DNA of 39,352 bases from Nitrospirota bacterium. Lineage in GTDB: Bacteria; Nitrospirota; Nitrospiria; Nitrospirales; Nitrospiraceae. The stretch's first letter is position 1. Each line of letters starts with the position of its first letter. The notes under the pieces are model-generated. The model saw nothing but the letters and a program-made list of their open reading frames with translations. It was not told where the DNA came from and searched no databases. A program made the translations under genes and the position numbers. Positions 9,475 to 17,804 of this stretch are shown piece by piece. The stretch spans positions 9,858-49,209 of the forward strand of contig JAHFEU010000002.1 in assembly GCA_023248295.1 (NCBI GenBank), read 5' to 3'.

Positions 9475-9572
9475 GTCCCTCTTGAGGCTGAACCGCTGAG
9501 ACAGGTCAGCGCGATGAGAGATCCCGCTGCATCAGACACGAGCACGTGGTTCGCACCGGACCTGCTTTTGCG

Positions 9573-10430
9573 TCAGCGCATTTCTTTCAGGTAGCGAGAA
9601 AATGTCGGACCGAGTACGGGGTCTTTGAGCGCGAACGCGACGGTGGCTTTCAGAAACCCCAGCTTATCCCCTGCGTCGTGGCGCTGTCCTCGAATCTCCT
9701 GGGCATAGATCGGGGCCTTCTGGGCGAGGAGGCGCAGCGCGTCGGTGAGCTGAATTTCATGATTCTTGCCGGGAGCGGTGTGCTCCAGAACCGCGAAGAT
9801 GTCGGGTGAGAGCACGTACCGACCGATCACCGCGTATCGGGAAGGCGCGCTTGCGGGGGACGGTTTCTCCACGAGGTCAAGGACTCGATGAAGACCCGCG
9901 GCCACGCGCCGAGTGGCGACGATCCCGTACTGGCTCACCTCGCTCGGGTGCACCTTCTGCACGCCGAGCACCGCCCCGTTGCCGACGTCGTACACCCGAA
10001 TGAGTTGGGCCAAGGCCGGGATGGGCGCATCGATCACCTCATCGCCTAAAATGACGGCGAAGGGTTCATTTCCAACGAGGCGCTGGGCGCATAACACGGC
10101 GTGCCCGAGGCCGAGTGCCTGGGACTGCCGGACGTAGCAAAAGTTCGCGAGTTCGGAGATTCGTCGGACGTCTTTCAGGAGCTGAGCTTTCCCATTTCCC
10201 TTCAGGTTCTCTTCGAGTTCGAACGAGCGGTCGAAATGGTCCTCGATCGCGCGCTTTCCGCGTCCAGTCACGATGATGATGTCCTCGATCCCGGAAGCGA
10301 CCGCCTCCTCCACCGCGTATTGGATCAACGGTTTGTCCACCAGCGGAAGCATTTCCTTGGGGGAGGCCTTGGTTGCCGGGAGGAAGCGGGTGCCGAGCCC
10401 GGCGGCCGGGATGATGGCTTTCCTGATCAT
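9573..10430 (-). CDS. galU: UTP-glucose-1-phosphate uridylyltransferase
   Basis: This 285-residue enzyme makes UDP-glucose from UTP and glucose-1-phosphate, the donor for glucosylation of LPS core and other glycans. The nucleotide-binding signature AAGLGTRFLPATKASPKEML is near the N-terminus, followed by PLIQYAVEEA, QALGLGHAVLCA, GDEVID and VEKP. I chose ATG 10430 because the family begins M-x-x-K-A-(I/V)-x-P-A-A-G. It lies about 12 bases after the predicted transcription start, so the leader would be very short. ATGs at 10442 and 10478 are also in frame. Its sugar role fits the LPS cluster on the other side of the shared control region. Confidence 0.95.
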   Translation of the reverse strand: MIRKAIIPAAGLGTRFLPATKASPKEMLPLVDKPLIQYAVEEAVASGIEDIIIVTGRGKRAIEDHFDRSFELEENLKGNGKAQLLKDVRRISELANFCYVRQSQALGLGHAVLCAQRLVGNEPFAVILGDEVIDAPIPALAQLIRVYDVGNGAVLGVQKVHPSEVSQYGIVATRRVAAGLHRVLDLVEKPSPASAPSRYAVIGRYVLSPDIFAVLEHTAPGKNHEIQLTDALRLLAQKAPIYAQEIRGQRHDAGDKLGFLKATVAFALKDPVLGPTFSRYLKEMR

Positions 10431-10449
10431 TGCAGATGACATCGTTTGG

Positions 10450-10478
10450 ATACTATGTGATGGGTAGGCGGAAGTCAA
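10450..10478 (-). promoter_or_regulatory. predicted sigma70-type promoter for galU
   Basis: On the minus strand TTGACT (10478-10473) and TAGTAT (10455-10450) are spaced by exactly 17 bp. Transcription would begin near 10443, just before the galU start at 10430. The hexamers match the consensus at 5 and 4 of 6 positions. Confidence 0.55.
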
Positions 10479-10534
10479 GGATTCGAGGCGAGCGGGACGA
10501 CCTGTTCCGGGAACCCGAGACAGGAGAAATTCCC

Positions 10535-10563
10535 TTTACATTGCTGGAGAGGGCCCCTATAAT
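10535..10563 (+). promoter_or_regulatory. predicted strong sigma70-type promoter for the bamA operon
   Basis: TTTACA at 10535-10540 and a perfect TATAAT at 10558-10563 are spaced by 17 bp. Transcription would start near 10570, leaving a leader of about 230 bases before the bamA GTG at 10802. It is the best promoter match I found in the window and probably drives the start of the long + strand envelope cluster. The remaining leader (about 10570-10800) shows no gene or clear structured RNA to my eye. Confidence 0.65.
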
Positions 10564-10801
10564 TCCTTAGTTTTTTCAAGATTTTTCACCAGGTCTCGGG
10601 CGCCCCGGGTGTGCGGAGTGTTCGCGTCTGCCTGGAAGGAGGGGCTCGCCGGCGGGCCGTCGCTCCAGGTGATCTGCCGGACGCCATGAGTTCATAGTTC
10701 GACGATTCGAGCGTCATCCGATATGTTCCTCTCGCGGATTGCCTAACCTCGGGATCGGTCACCATGCGCATTGGTCAGCGGGTCCGGGCAGAAGGGCCGC
10801 G

Positions 10802-13105
10802 GTGACCAATCGGGTCGTGAGTCGATCACTTTTTCTCGTCGTCGCGATGACCGTCTCGCTCCTGGTTTCGTCCGCGGGCAGTCTGCATGCCCAAGCCGGC
10901 GTCCAGAAGGTCAAGTCCATCGAGGTGCGGGGAAACAAGCGCATCGAGGAGTCGGCCATCCGCGGCCGCCTCACGCTCAAAGTGGATGATCCGTATACGG
11001 GAGAGGCCGTCCGGACTCAGATCAGACTGATCTACGAGATGGGCTTCTTCGAGGACGTGCGGATCGAGACTGATCCGGTCGTCGGGGGGGTGGCGGTGGT
11101 GTTCGTGGTCCGGGAGAAGCCGTTCATCACCGAGATTGTGTTTGACGGAAACGAGAACCTCGGCGAGGATAAGCTGAAGGAGAAGATCACCATCCGGAGT
11201 CAGTCCTTTCTGGACCAGCAACAGGCGAAGGAAAGCGCCGAGCGGATTCGGCTGGCCTATCAGGAGGACGGGTACTACAACGCGGAGGTGATCCCGATCA
11301 TTCTTGCGTTGGAGGAGGATCGAAAGCGGCTCACCTTCTTCATCAAGGAAGGGGAGCGGGCCAGGATCAAGACCGTCAATTTTGATGGCATGACGGTCGT
11401 GAAGAAGAAAGACGTGTTCAAGGTGATCGCCACACGCGAATGGGTCCCGCTCTACGGCATCTTGTTGGGCCGCCTCCCCTCGGTCTTTACGGATGCGGGC
11501 ATTCTCAAGCGCGAGGAACTGGGCAACGATGTCGAGCGCATCAAGGAAGTGTACATGAACAAAGGCTACCTCAACGTCCAGGTGGGTCTGCCGGTCGTCG
11601 AGCTGACTGAAGGCAAGAAATGGTTCACGGTCACCTTTGTGATCGCGGAAGGGGACCCGTACACCGTCGGAGAGGTCGGGTTTCGGGGCAACACGATTTT
11701 CGAGGAGGCAGAGCTGAACGCGGGGATGAAAATCACTCCGGGGGAAATCTTCCAACGCGCCAAGATTCGCGAAGAGCTGACCAGACTGACCGAGCTGTAT
11801 GGAATAAAGGGGTATGCCTTTACGGACGTCAATCCCTCGGTCACCCCGGATCCTCAGACGAAGACAGCCGCGATCATCTTCCACATCAAGGAAGGGGACC
11901 TCATTCGGATCCGGCAGATCCAGATTACCGGCAACGACAAGACCCGGGACAACGTCATCCGCCGTGAGCTCAGGGTCAACGAACAGGAAGTCACCGACAC
12001 GGTGGCGATGAAACGGAGCTACCAGCGATTGACCAACCTCAACTATTTTGAAACGGTCGAGCTCTTGCCCAAGCAAGTGGAGCCGGACAAGGTGGACATC
12101 GAGGTCAAGGTGAAGGAAAAACCCACCGGGTCCTTCAGTATCGGCGGCGGGTACAGCACCCTGGACCAATTCGTGGGGGTTGCCGACATCACGGAAGGCA
12201 ACCTGGGAGGGCGCGGGCAAGTGGTGCGGGTCCGAGGCCAATTAGGTCAGCGCCGGTCCCTGGGACTTCTCTCCTTTCGGGACCCCTATCTCTATGATTC
12301 GCTGACCTCCTTGCAGGGAGATCTGTACCGGACCATTACGAACTACACGACGTACCATGAGGACAAATCGGGGGCCAGTGTGTCGTTTGGCCGGTGGTTT
12401 TCCGAATACACCTCGGGGAACCTCAGTTTGGTGGCGGAGAGTCTTGAGCTCAAAGACCCGATCGACGCTCCCCCGTTCGTTCTCGCACAAATCGGAAGCC
12501 AGTCCACAACCGGATTTCGTTCTGGGCTGAGCCGGGACACGAGAGACTATTACCTGGATCCCAGGACGGGCCTGCGCAGCGCCGTCAACCTGGATTTCGG
12601 GACGCCGGCGTTGGGGGGAACGAATAATTTTTACAAGTTCATGGTTGATGTCGTCAAGTATACCCCGCTGTTTTGGGACACCCGCCATTCGATTCGCGGA
12701 CGGTTCGGCATTACTGAAGGCTTGGGAGGCAAACCGATTCCCCTCACGGAACGGTTCTACGTGGGCGGCATCAACACCATGCGCGGGTTCGTGTTCGGCC
12801 GCGCCGGCCCGGTCGTCACCGGCACCGGCTCACTGCTGGGCGCGGATCGGCAGATCATCATCAATAACGACTTCATCTTTCCGATTTCCTCGGAAGCGAA
12901 GCTCAATGGGGTGCTCTTCTTCGACTATGGCAAAGGCTTCGCCGACGGTGAGGGGTTGAGCACGAAGCTCCGGTCGTCGGCCGGGATAGAGGCCCGCTGG
13001 ATCTCGCCATTCGGCCCCCTTCGTGCCGCCTACGGAATCAACCTCGACCCGAACCCGTTGGAACGGAAGGGCGTTTTTGAATTTTCGGTCGGATCGCTGT
13101 TCTAG
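10802..13105 (+). CDS. bamA: outer membrane protein assembly factor BamA
   Basis: This Omp85-family protein (767 residues from this start) folds beta-barrel proteins into the outer membrane. A signal peptide ends near the LHAQAG site. Five POTRA-type repeats follow, recognisable by repeated G-N/V-R-x-N cores such as VRGNKRIEESAI, FDGNENLGEDKL, FRGNTIFEEAEL and ITGNDKTRDNVI. The C-terminal barrel contains GGYSTLDQF, a VGGINTMRGF segment (VRGF/Y-like loop motif) and the terminal FSVGSLF. I chose GTG 10802 for the compact signal peptide; the frame is open from a TTG at 10739. It is the first gene of the envelope cluster. Confidence 0.94.
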   Translation: MTNRVVSRSLFLVVAMTVSLLVSSAGSLHAQAGVQKVKSIEVRGNKRIEESAIRGRLTLKVDDPYTGEAVRTQIRLIYEMGFFEDVRIETDPVVGGVAVVFVVREKPFITEIVFDGNENLGEDKLKEKITIRSQSFLDQQQAKESAERIRLAYQEDGYYNAEVIPIILALEEDRKRLTFFIKEGERARIKTVNFDGMTVVKKKDVFKVIATREWVPLYGILLGRLPSVFTDAGILKREELGNDVERIKEVYMNKGYLNVQVGLPVVELTEGKKWFTVTFVIAEGDPYTVGEVGFRGNTIFEEAELNAGMKITPGEIFQRAKIREELTRLTELYGIKGYAFTDVNPSVTPDPQTKTAAIIFHIKEGDLIRIRQIQITGNDKTRDNVIRRELRVNEQEVTDTVAMKRSYQRLTNLNYFETVELLPKQVEPDKVDIEVKVKEKPTGSFSIGGGYSTLDQFVGVADITEGNLGGRGQVVRVRGQLGQRRSLGLLSFRDPYLYDSLTSLQGDLYRTITNYTTYHEDKSGASVSFGRWFSEYTSGNLSLVAESLELKDPIDAPPFVLAQIGSQSTTGFRSGLSRDTRDYYLDPRTGLRSAVNLDFGTPALGGTNNFYKFMVDVVKYTPLFWDTRHSIRGRFGITEGLGGKPIPLTERFYVGGINTMRGFVFGRAGPVVTGTGSLLGADRQIIINNDFIFPISSEAKLNGVLFFDYGKGFADGEGLSTKLRSSAGIEARWISPFGPLRAAYGINLDPNPLERKGVFEFSVGSLF

Positions 13106-13246
13106 GAGGACGGGATTCGTTACACGCTAGTCGTGAATCGTGAGAGAAGCAATTCCTGTTCGAAATCGGTCAACGATGAACGGCATCGAGCATCCGTATA
13201 TCTGTATGAAGGGTGTGCAGAGAAAAACAGGGGAGCACGTGGATCT

Positions 13247-13825
13247 ATGAAGCTGACAGTAGGGAACCGGTCGGGTCGTGAGAAGCAGGTGAACGTTCTC
13301 GTGTCCTGGATGGCGGCGATGACTGTGCTCCTTCTTGTGGGGGGATGTGCCAGCGGTTCCTCCGCCCCGGCCTCGGCCCGCCTTGGGGTCGTCGATAGCC
13401 AGAAGGTGCTCAATGAGACGGACGCCGGCAAAAAAGCGACGGGGTCGCTCAATTCGTTCATGAAGAATCGGCAGTCGCTCATCGAGCTGGAGGAGAAGGA
13501 GCTGAAACGCATGGAAGATGATCTCATCAAGCAGGCGAGCGTGCTCAGCGCCAACGCGAAAAAGGATCGGGAGGATCAACTGCGCCGTCGAGCGATGGAG
13601 TTTCAGCAGAAGGTGAACGAGATGAACCGGGAAGTCCAGGAGAAGCAGAAAGAGGTGCTCGAGGCGTTCAGGGAGAAGGTGGAGAAGGTGGTGGCGAAGG
13701 TGGCGCAGCACATGGGACTGCTGGTGGTCATCGAAAAAGGTCGGGCCGGCTCCACGGTGTACAATGACTCCTCGTTGGACCTTTCCGCCAAGGTGATCGA
13801 GGAGTTCGGTAAAGAGGCCCCGTAA
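13247..13825 (+). CDS. OmpH/Skp-like periplasmic chaperone, predicted lipoprotein
   Basis: This 192-residue protein has a hydrophobic signal ending in the lipobox LLVGGC, so unlike classical Skp it is predicted to be lipid-anchored. The mature part begins RLGVVDSQKVLNET, the conserved OmpH strand, followed by a long charged coiled coil (about residues 65-145) and a C-terminal LLVVIEKG-type strand. Skp trimers carry unfolded outer-membrane proteins across the periplasm to BamA, encoded just upstream. I chose ATG 13247; an upstream in-frame ATG at 13133 adds a leader without signal-peptide character. It is the first of two adjacent skp genes. Confidence 0.85.
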   Translation: MKLTVGNRSGREKQVNVLVSWMAAMTVLLLVGGCASGSSAPASARLGVVDSQKVLNETDAGKKATGSLNSFMKNRQSLIELEEKELKRMEDDLIKQASVLSANAKKDREDQLRRRAMEFQQKVNEMNREVQEKQKEVLEAFREKVEKVVAKVAQHMGLLVVIEKGRAGSTVYNDSSLDLSAKVIEEFGKEAP

Positions 13826-13934
13826 TGCCTCGAGGCGAGAGCGAGAGCCCTGAAACGATGCAGGCGGACCGCTGCTCGCATGATATCCTCATGACCTGTC
13901 CTGCTGCGTGCGGAAGAGAAAGGAGCTTGAGAGG

Positions 13935-14477
13935 ATGAAGCGTAGAACATGGTTTGCGATGGCCGGAGCGGTGGTGCTGACGCTCAGCCTGGAGGGGCCA
14001 TGCCTGTCGGCGGAGTCGGTCAAGGTCGCGGTGATCGATCAGCAGGCGGTGTTGGCAAAGTCGAAATCCGGCAAGCGTGCGCTGGAGGCAATCAAGGAGT
14101 TTTCCGCCAGCCGCCAACGGATCGTCTCCGCCGATGACGAGGAGTTGAAGAAGCTCGAGAAGGAGCTGAAGGCTCAGGAGGCGGGGCTCAGCGAGGCGGC
14201 CAGACGGGAAAAGCAGGAGCTGTTCCGGACCAAGCTCGAAAGCTACCAACGCCGCCTTCAGGACTTCAACCGTGAGATTCAGGCTAAACAGAAGGAGCTG
14301 GTGGAAGAGTACCAGAAAAAAATAGATAAAGCGGCCGCGGCCGTGGCGGAGAAGGCCGGCTATTCGATGGTGCTGGATAAGGGCAGTGACGCGTCGCTCC
14401 GGATCGTCCTTTATAATCACAAGGCGATTGATCTGACTGATCAGGTGGTGAAGGAATTCGATCGTCGGTATCCGTAG
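13935..14477 (+). CDS. skp: OmpH/Skp-like periplasmic chaperone
   Basis: This 180-residue protein has a cleavable-type signal peptide (MKRRTW... CLSAES). The OmpH domain starts at VKVAVIDQQAVLAKSKSGKRA, continues as a long Lys/Glu-rich coiled coil, and ends with a YSMVLDKGS strand and DLTDQVVKEFDRRYP. GAGAGG six bases before ATG 13935 is a good ribosome site. It is a paralogue of the lipoprotein-type gene just upstream. In many genomes lpxD follows skp, but here fabZ follows directly. Confidence 0.9.
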   Translation: MKRRTWFAMAGAVVLTLSLEGPCLSAESVKVAVIDQQAVLAKSKSGKRALEAIKEFSASRQRIVSADDEELKKLEKELKAQEAGLSEAARREKQELFRTKLESYQRRLQDFNREIQAKQKELVEEYQKKIDKAAAAVAEKAGYSMVLDKGSDASLRIVLYNHKAIDLTDQVVKEFDRRYP

Positions 14478-14484
14478 GGCTGCC

Positions 14485-14967
14485 ATGGAGCGTGCGAGAG
14501 AGGAGGCGGGACTGAAGTCGGTTATGGATATCGCGGCGATCCGGGCGATGCTGCCCCACCGGTATCCCTTTCTTCTTGTCGACCGCATCAGCGAACTCGA
14601 GGCCGGCCTGCGGATCGTGGGGATCAAGAACGTGACTGCCAATGAACCGTTCTTTCAGGGACATTTTCCGGATCGCCCGATCATGCCCGGAGTGTTGATC
14701 ATCGAGGCGATGGCTCAGGTGGGGGGCGTGCTGGCGTTCAAGTCGGTCCCTCCGACCGGTCGTCCCGTGGTGTATCTTACGGGGGTGGACAAGGCCAGGT
14801 TCCGAAAGCCGGTTGTACCGGGTGACCAGCTGCGTCTCGAGGTGGAAGTGCTCAACCGGCGGCCTCCGTTTTGGAAGATGCAGGGCAAGGCGTACGTGGA
14901 GACCGACCTGGTCTGTGAGGCCGAGCTGACGGCCATGGTGACGGAGGAGAAGTCCGAGAACCGTTAA
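14485..14967 (+). CDS. fabZ: 3-hydroxyacyl-ACP dehydratase FabZ
   Basis: This 160-residue hot-dog fold enzyme dehydrates 3-hydroxyacyl-ACP in fatty acid synthesis and so competes with LpxA for hydroxyacyl-ACP. The catalytic His is in LPHRYPFLLVDRI and the catalytic Glu in GHFPDRPIMPGVLIIEAMAQ. The start is ATG 14485 or, giving the more usual FabZ N-terminus, ATG 14524 (MDIAAIRAMLPHRYP). The stop lies inside the palindromic element at 14958-15040. Confidence 0.95.
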   Translation: MERAREEAGLKSVMDIAAIRAMLPHRYPFLLVDRISELEAGLRIVGIKNVTANEPFFQGHFPDRPIMPGVLIIEAMAQVGGVLAFKSVPPTGRPVVYLTGVDKARFRKPVVPGDQLRLEVEVLNRRPPFWKMQGKAYVETDLVCEAELTAMVTEEKSENR

Positions 14968-15040
14968 TCGTTAGTCGTGACCCGTTCACCGTAGGATCAG
15001 AACGCGGGTCGCCCAGTCGATTAACCGACAACGATTCACG
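14958..15040. repeat. iterated inverted repeat, TTAATCGTTAGTCGT type
   Basis: The left arm (14958-14983) contains GTTAATCGTTAGTCGTGAC. The right arm (15005-15040) carries the reverse complement with shuffled units (GATTAAC, CAACGATTCACG). GTTAATCG and GACCCG are matched exactly. It contains the fabZ stop and fills the fabZ-lpxA junction. Confidence 0.6.
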
Positions 15041-15066
15041 TGTAAGGTTTGTTGGAGGCCAATCGC

Positions 15067-15873
15067 ATGCAGATCCATCCGACGGCGGTGGTGCATCCCC
15101 ACGCCAAGCTCGACGAGGACGTGGTGATCGGGCCGTTCTCCGTGGTCGGCGAGCATACGAAGATCGGCCGCGGGACCCGTCTCTTGTCCCATGTCTATGT
15201 GGAAGGGTGGACCGAGATTGGCGAGCGCTGCCAGCTCTATCCCTATGCCTCCATCGGCACACCGCCGCAGCATCTTCAGTACCAGGGCGAGCCGACCCGC
15301 GTGGTCATCGGAAACGACAATATCCTGCGCGAGTATGTGACGGTGAACCGCGCCACGGCGTCCGGTGGCGGAGTCACCACGATCGGGCATCATAATTTTC
15401 TCATGGCCTATGTCCACGTGGCGCACGACTGTCACTTGGGCAGCCACCTCATCATGGCCAACGCGGCGACCCTGGCGGGCCACATTACGATCGGCGATCA
15501 CGCGATCATCGGAGGACTGGTCGGGATCCATCAGCACGTCCGGGTGGGCGCCTACGCGATGATCGGAGGGTGCTCGGCGGTGGGCCAGGATGTTCCCCCG
15601 TTCATGCGCGCGGCGGGCGGTTACCGTGCGCGGCTCTACGGGCTGAACTCAATCGGGCTCAAGCGTCACGGATTCTCCAACGCGCGGATCGGGGTGCTCA
15701 AGCAGGCCTATGAGGCGTTGTTCCGGTCCGGACACCGGCTGGCCGAAGCCATGAAGCGGGCGCGGGAGCAGTTTCGGGAGAGCGCAGATGTGCTGGAAGT
15801 GATCGCCTTTTTAGAGGGCTCCAGACGGGGCGTGTGCCGATCCGTGGGGAAGGATCTGGAGAGCGAGGAATAG
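15067..15873 (+). CDS. lpxA: UDP-N-acetylglucosamine acyltransferase LpxA
   Basis: This 268-residue enzyme performs the first step of lipid A synthesis, moving a 3-hydroxyacyl chain from ACP to UDP-GlcNAc (or a 3-amino analogue). Left-handed beta-helix hexapeptides run through the first ~190 residues, with the catalytic His at about residue 120 (HVAHDC), followed by NAATLAGH, AIIGG, IHQHVRVG and GGCSAVGQDVPP. The C-terminal helical part begins GLKRHGFS. TGGAGG twelve bases upstream supports ATG 15067 over an upstream TTG at 15049. It is followed closely by lpxI. Confidence 0.95.
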   Translation: MQIHPTAVVHPHAKLDEDVVIGPFSVVGEHTKIGRGTRLLSHVYVEGWTEIGERCQLYPYASIGTPPQHLQYQGEPTRVVIGNDNILREYVTVNRATASGGGVTTIGHHNFLMAYVHVAHDCHLGSHLIMANAATLAGHITIGDHAIIGGLVGIHQHVRVGAYAMIGGCSAVGQDVPPFMRAAGGYRARLYGLNSIGLKRHGFSNARIGVLKQAYEALFRSGHRLAEAMKRAREQFRESADVLEVIAFLEGSRRGVCRSVGKDLESEE

Positions 15874-15878
15874 CGAGG

Positions 15879-16820
15879 ATGCGCGGGGATCGTGACGGAA
15901 CGGCGCCGGCTCTCGCTGGAGAGCGGATCGGGCTCATCGCCGGGAATGGACGGTTTCCGATCATCTTCGCGGAGAATGCGAGGCGATTAGGGTATCACGT
16001 GTCGGCGGTGGCCCATATCGGAGAAACTGCGCCCGAGCTTGAACGGCATGTCGACCACATCCACTGGGTCAAGATCGGGCAGTTCAATAAACTGATCAAA
16101 GCGCTGAAAGAAGACGGGGTGCGCCAGGCGGTGATGCTCGGGGGGATCAAGAAGACGCACGTGTTCACCACCGTCAGGCCGGACCTGCGAACGCTGGCTA
16201 TGGCAAGCCGTCTCAGAGGGTTGAAGGACGATGCGATCTTGCGCGAGGTGGCGGCCGAGCTGGAGAAGGAGGGGATCACGATCCGAGAGTCCACCTTCGG
16301 ACTCCACGGCATCCTGGTTGAGAGCGGCGCGCTCACGAGGCGCGTTCCCGGCAAGAAAGAGTGGGAGGACATCCGGTACGGATGGGAGGTGGCCGGCGAG
16401 GTTGGGCGGCTCGACATCGGCCAGTGCGTCGTGATCAAGGATCGAGCGGTGGTGGCGGTGGAGGCTGCGGAGGGGACGGACGAGACGATCCGCCGGGGCG
16501 GGGCTCTGGCCCGCGATGGAGCAGTGGTGGTCAAGCGAAGCAAACCTCAGCAGGATCTCCGGTTCGATCTTCCGGCGGTGGGACCGGCCACGGTCGAGAC
16601 GATGGCGTCGGTGAAGGCGTCGGTCCTGGCGGTGGAGGCCGGCCGAAGCGTGCTCCTGGATCGGGAGATGACTCTTCGCAAGGCTGATCGGGCAGGGATC
16701 GCGATCGTCGGACTGAGCAGTAGTGATGAGCAACGAGCGATGAGCGATGAACACAAGAGCAGGGCGGCCGGTACTCGTGACTCGTCACTCAGTACTCATG
16801 ACTCATCACTGAAGGCATGA
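15879..16820 (+). CDS. lpxI: UDP-2,3-diacylglucosamine pyrophosphatase LpxI
   Basis: This 313-residue LpxI-type (DUF1009) enzyme converts UDP-2,3-diacylglucosamine to lipid X and UMP, the step done by LpxH in E. coli. Typical segments are IGLIAGNGRFPIIFAENAR, HWVKIGQFNKLIKALK, AVMLGGIKKTHVF, LKDDAILREVAAELEKEGI and TLRKADRAGIAIVG. A GCGAGG site precedes ATG 15879. The last ~30 residues (282-311), rich in Ser, Asp and His, are encoded entirely by the palindrome at 16722-16810 and look like an added tail. The stop overlaps the next start (ATGA). Confidence 0.93.
   Translation: MRGDRDGTAPALAGERIGLIAGNGRFPIIFAENARRLGYHVSAVAHIGETAPELERHVDHIHWVKIGQFNKLIKALKEDGVRQAVMLGGIKKTHVFTTVRPDLRTLAMASRLRGLKDDAILREVAAELEKEGITIRESTFGLHGILVESGALTRRVPGKKEWEDIRYGWEVAGEVGRLDIGQCVVIKDRAVVAVEAAEGTDETIRRGGALARDGAVVVKRSKPQQDLRFDLPAVGPATVETMASVKASVLAVEAGRSVLLDREMTLRKADRAGIAIVGLSSSDEQRAMSDEHKSRAAGTRDSSLSTHDSSLKA
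16722..16810. repeat. iterated inverted repeat, GATGAGCGATGAGC type, inside lpxI
   Basis: The left arm (16722-16750) is a run of GATGAGC/GATGAAC-like units. The right arm (16771-16810) has CTCGTGACTCGTCACTC and CATGACTCATCACT. The ends AGTGATGAG and CTCATCACT are perfect complements. The whole element is translated as the C-terminal tail of LpxI and stops seven bases before the next start codon. Confidence 0.85.
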
Positions 16821-17779
16821 AACGGATCCGGGTCGGCGTCATCGGCGTCGGGCACCTGGGACAGCACCACGCCCGCCTGTATGCCAGCCTGGCCGGGTCG
16901 GTCCTGGCGGGCGTGGTGGACGCCGATCCGGATCGGGCTCGGCTCGTGGCGGAGCGGTATGGCGCATCGGTGTTCGGGGACCCCGCTGCGCTGCTAGCGA
17001 AGGTGGACGCCGTCAGCGTGGCGGTGCCGACCTCGTCGCACTACGTGGTGGTCAAGGCCTGCCTGGCGGCGGGCGTCCACGTGCTGGTAGAGAAACCGAT
17101 TGCCATCACGCCGGGTGAGGCCCGCGAACTGGTGGATCTGGCGCGAACACGCGGGCGCGTGCTCCAGGTGGGGCACATCGAACGGTTCAATCCGGGGATT
17201 CGGTCAGTACGTCCGCATATCGGGAAACCGGGCTTCGTCGAGTGCCACCGCCTGAGTCCGTTCGGGGAGCGGGGCACCGACGTGGACGTGGTGCTGGACT
17301 TGATGATCCACGACCTTGACATGGTCCTGTCGTTTCACCCGGGGCCGGTCGAAGAAGTCCGCGCCGCCGGAGTTCCGGTGCTGTCCTCGAACATCGACAT
17401 CGCCAACGCCCGAATCGTGTTTGGCAGCGGGTGCGTCGCCAATCTGACCGCCAGCCGCGTCTCGACGACTCGTATGCGGAGGCTCCGCCTGTTTCAGCGC
17501 GACGCCTACGTCTCAGTTGACTATCAGACTCGTCAGGGGATGATCTGTCGACGGATGATCGGGCGCCATGGGCGACCCGAGATCGAGATCGAGCACGTCA
17601 AGGGGGGAGATGAGGAGCCGCTCAAGCTGCAGCTCGAGGCGTTCCTGCACGCCATCGCGACCGGAACCCCTCCCCCGGTCTCCGGTGAAGACGGCGTCGC
17701 GGCGCTGGAACTGGCGCACCAGGTATTGGAGGCGATCGGCGAGTTTCTGCGACGCCACACAGGAGCGCGTAACGAGTGA
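16817..17779 (+). CDS. Gfo/Idh/MocA-family oxidoreductase of the lipid A cluster (GnnA-like position)
   Basis: This 320-residue NAD(P)-dependent sugar dehydrogenase has the Rossmann motif VGVIGVGHLGQHHA at residues 5-18, the family motif VEKPIAIT near residue 94 with its catalytic-type Lys, GHIERFNP, and DLMIHDLD. It lies between lpxI and lpxB. In Acidithiobacillus a Gfo/Idh enzyme (GnnA), working with aminotransferase GnnB, sits between lpxA and lpxB and makes the 3-amino sugar for amide-linked lipid A. Here no aminotransferase is adjacent, so a GnnA role is only inferred from family and position. The start overlaps the lpxI stop. Confidence 0.88.
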   Translation: MKRIRVGVIGVGHLGQHHARLYASLAGSVLAGVVDADPDRARLVAERYGASVFGDPAALLAKVDAVSVAVPTSSHYVVVKACLAAGVHVLVEKPIAITPGEARELVDLARTRGRVLQVGHIERFNPGIRSVRPHIGKPGFVECHRLSPFGERGTDVDVVLDLMIHDLDMVLSFHPGPVEEVRAAGVPVLSSNIDIANARIVFGSGCVANLTASRVSTTRMRRLRLFQRDAYVSVDYQTRQGMICRRMIGRHGRPEIEIEHVKGGDEEPLKLQLEAFLHAIATGTPPPVSGEDGVAALELAHQVLEAIGEFLRRHTGARNE

Positions 17780-17794
17780 CGCGTCACGCGTAAC
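17769..17794. repeat. palindrome with GTGACGCGTCAC core
   Basis: A perfect 12-bp palindrome at 17776-17787 is extended on both sides by GTAACG/CGTAAC-type units. It contains the stop of the oxidoreductase gene (17777-17779) and ends 10 bases before the lpxB ATG. It is the shortest member of the junction palindromes in this cluster. Confidence 0.75.
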
Positions 17795-17804
17795 GGGTGT
17801 TGTC

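Noticed and set aside
10826-12241. 471-codon open frame on the minus strand inside bamA
   Set aside because: It is antisense to clear POTRA coding sequence and has the biased composition of a GC-rich shadow frame.
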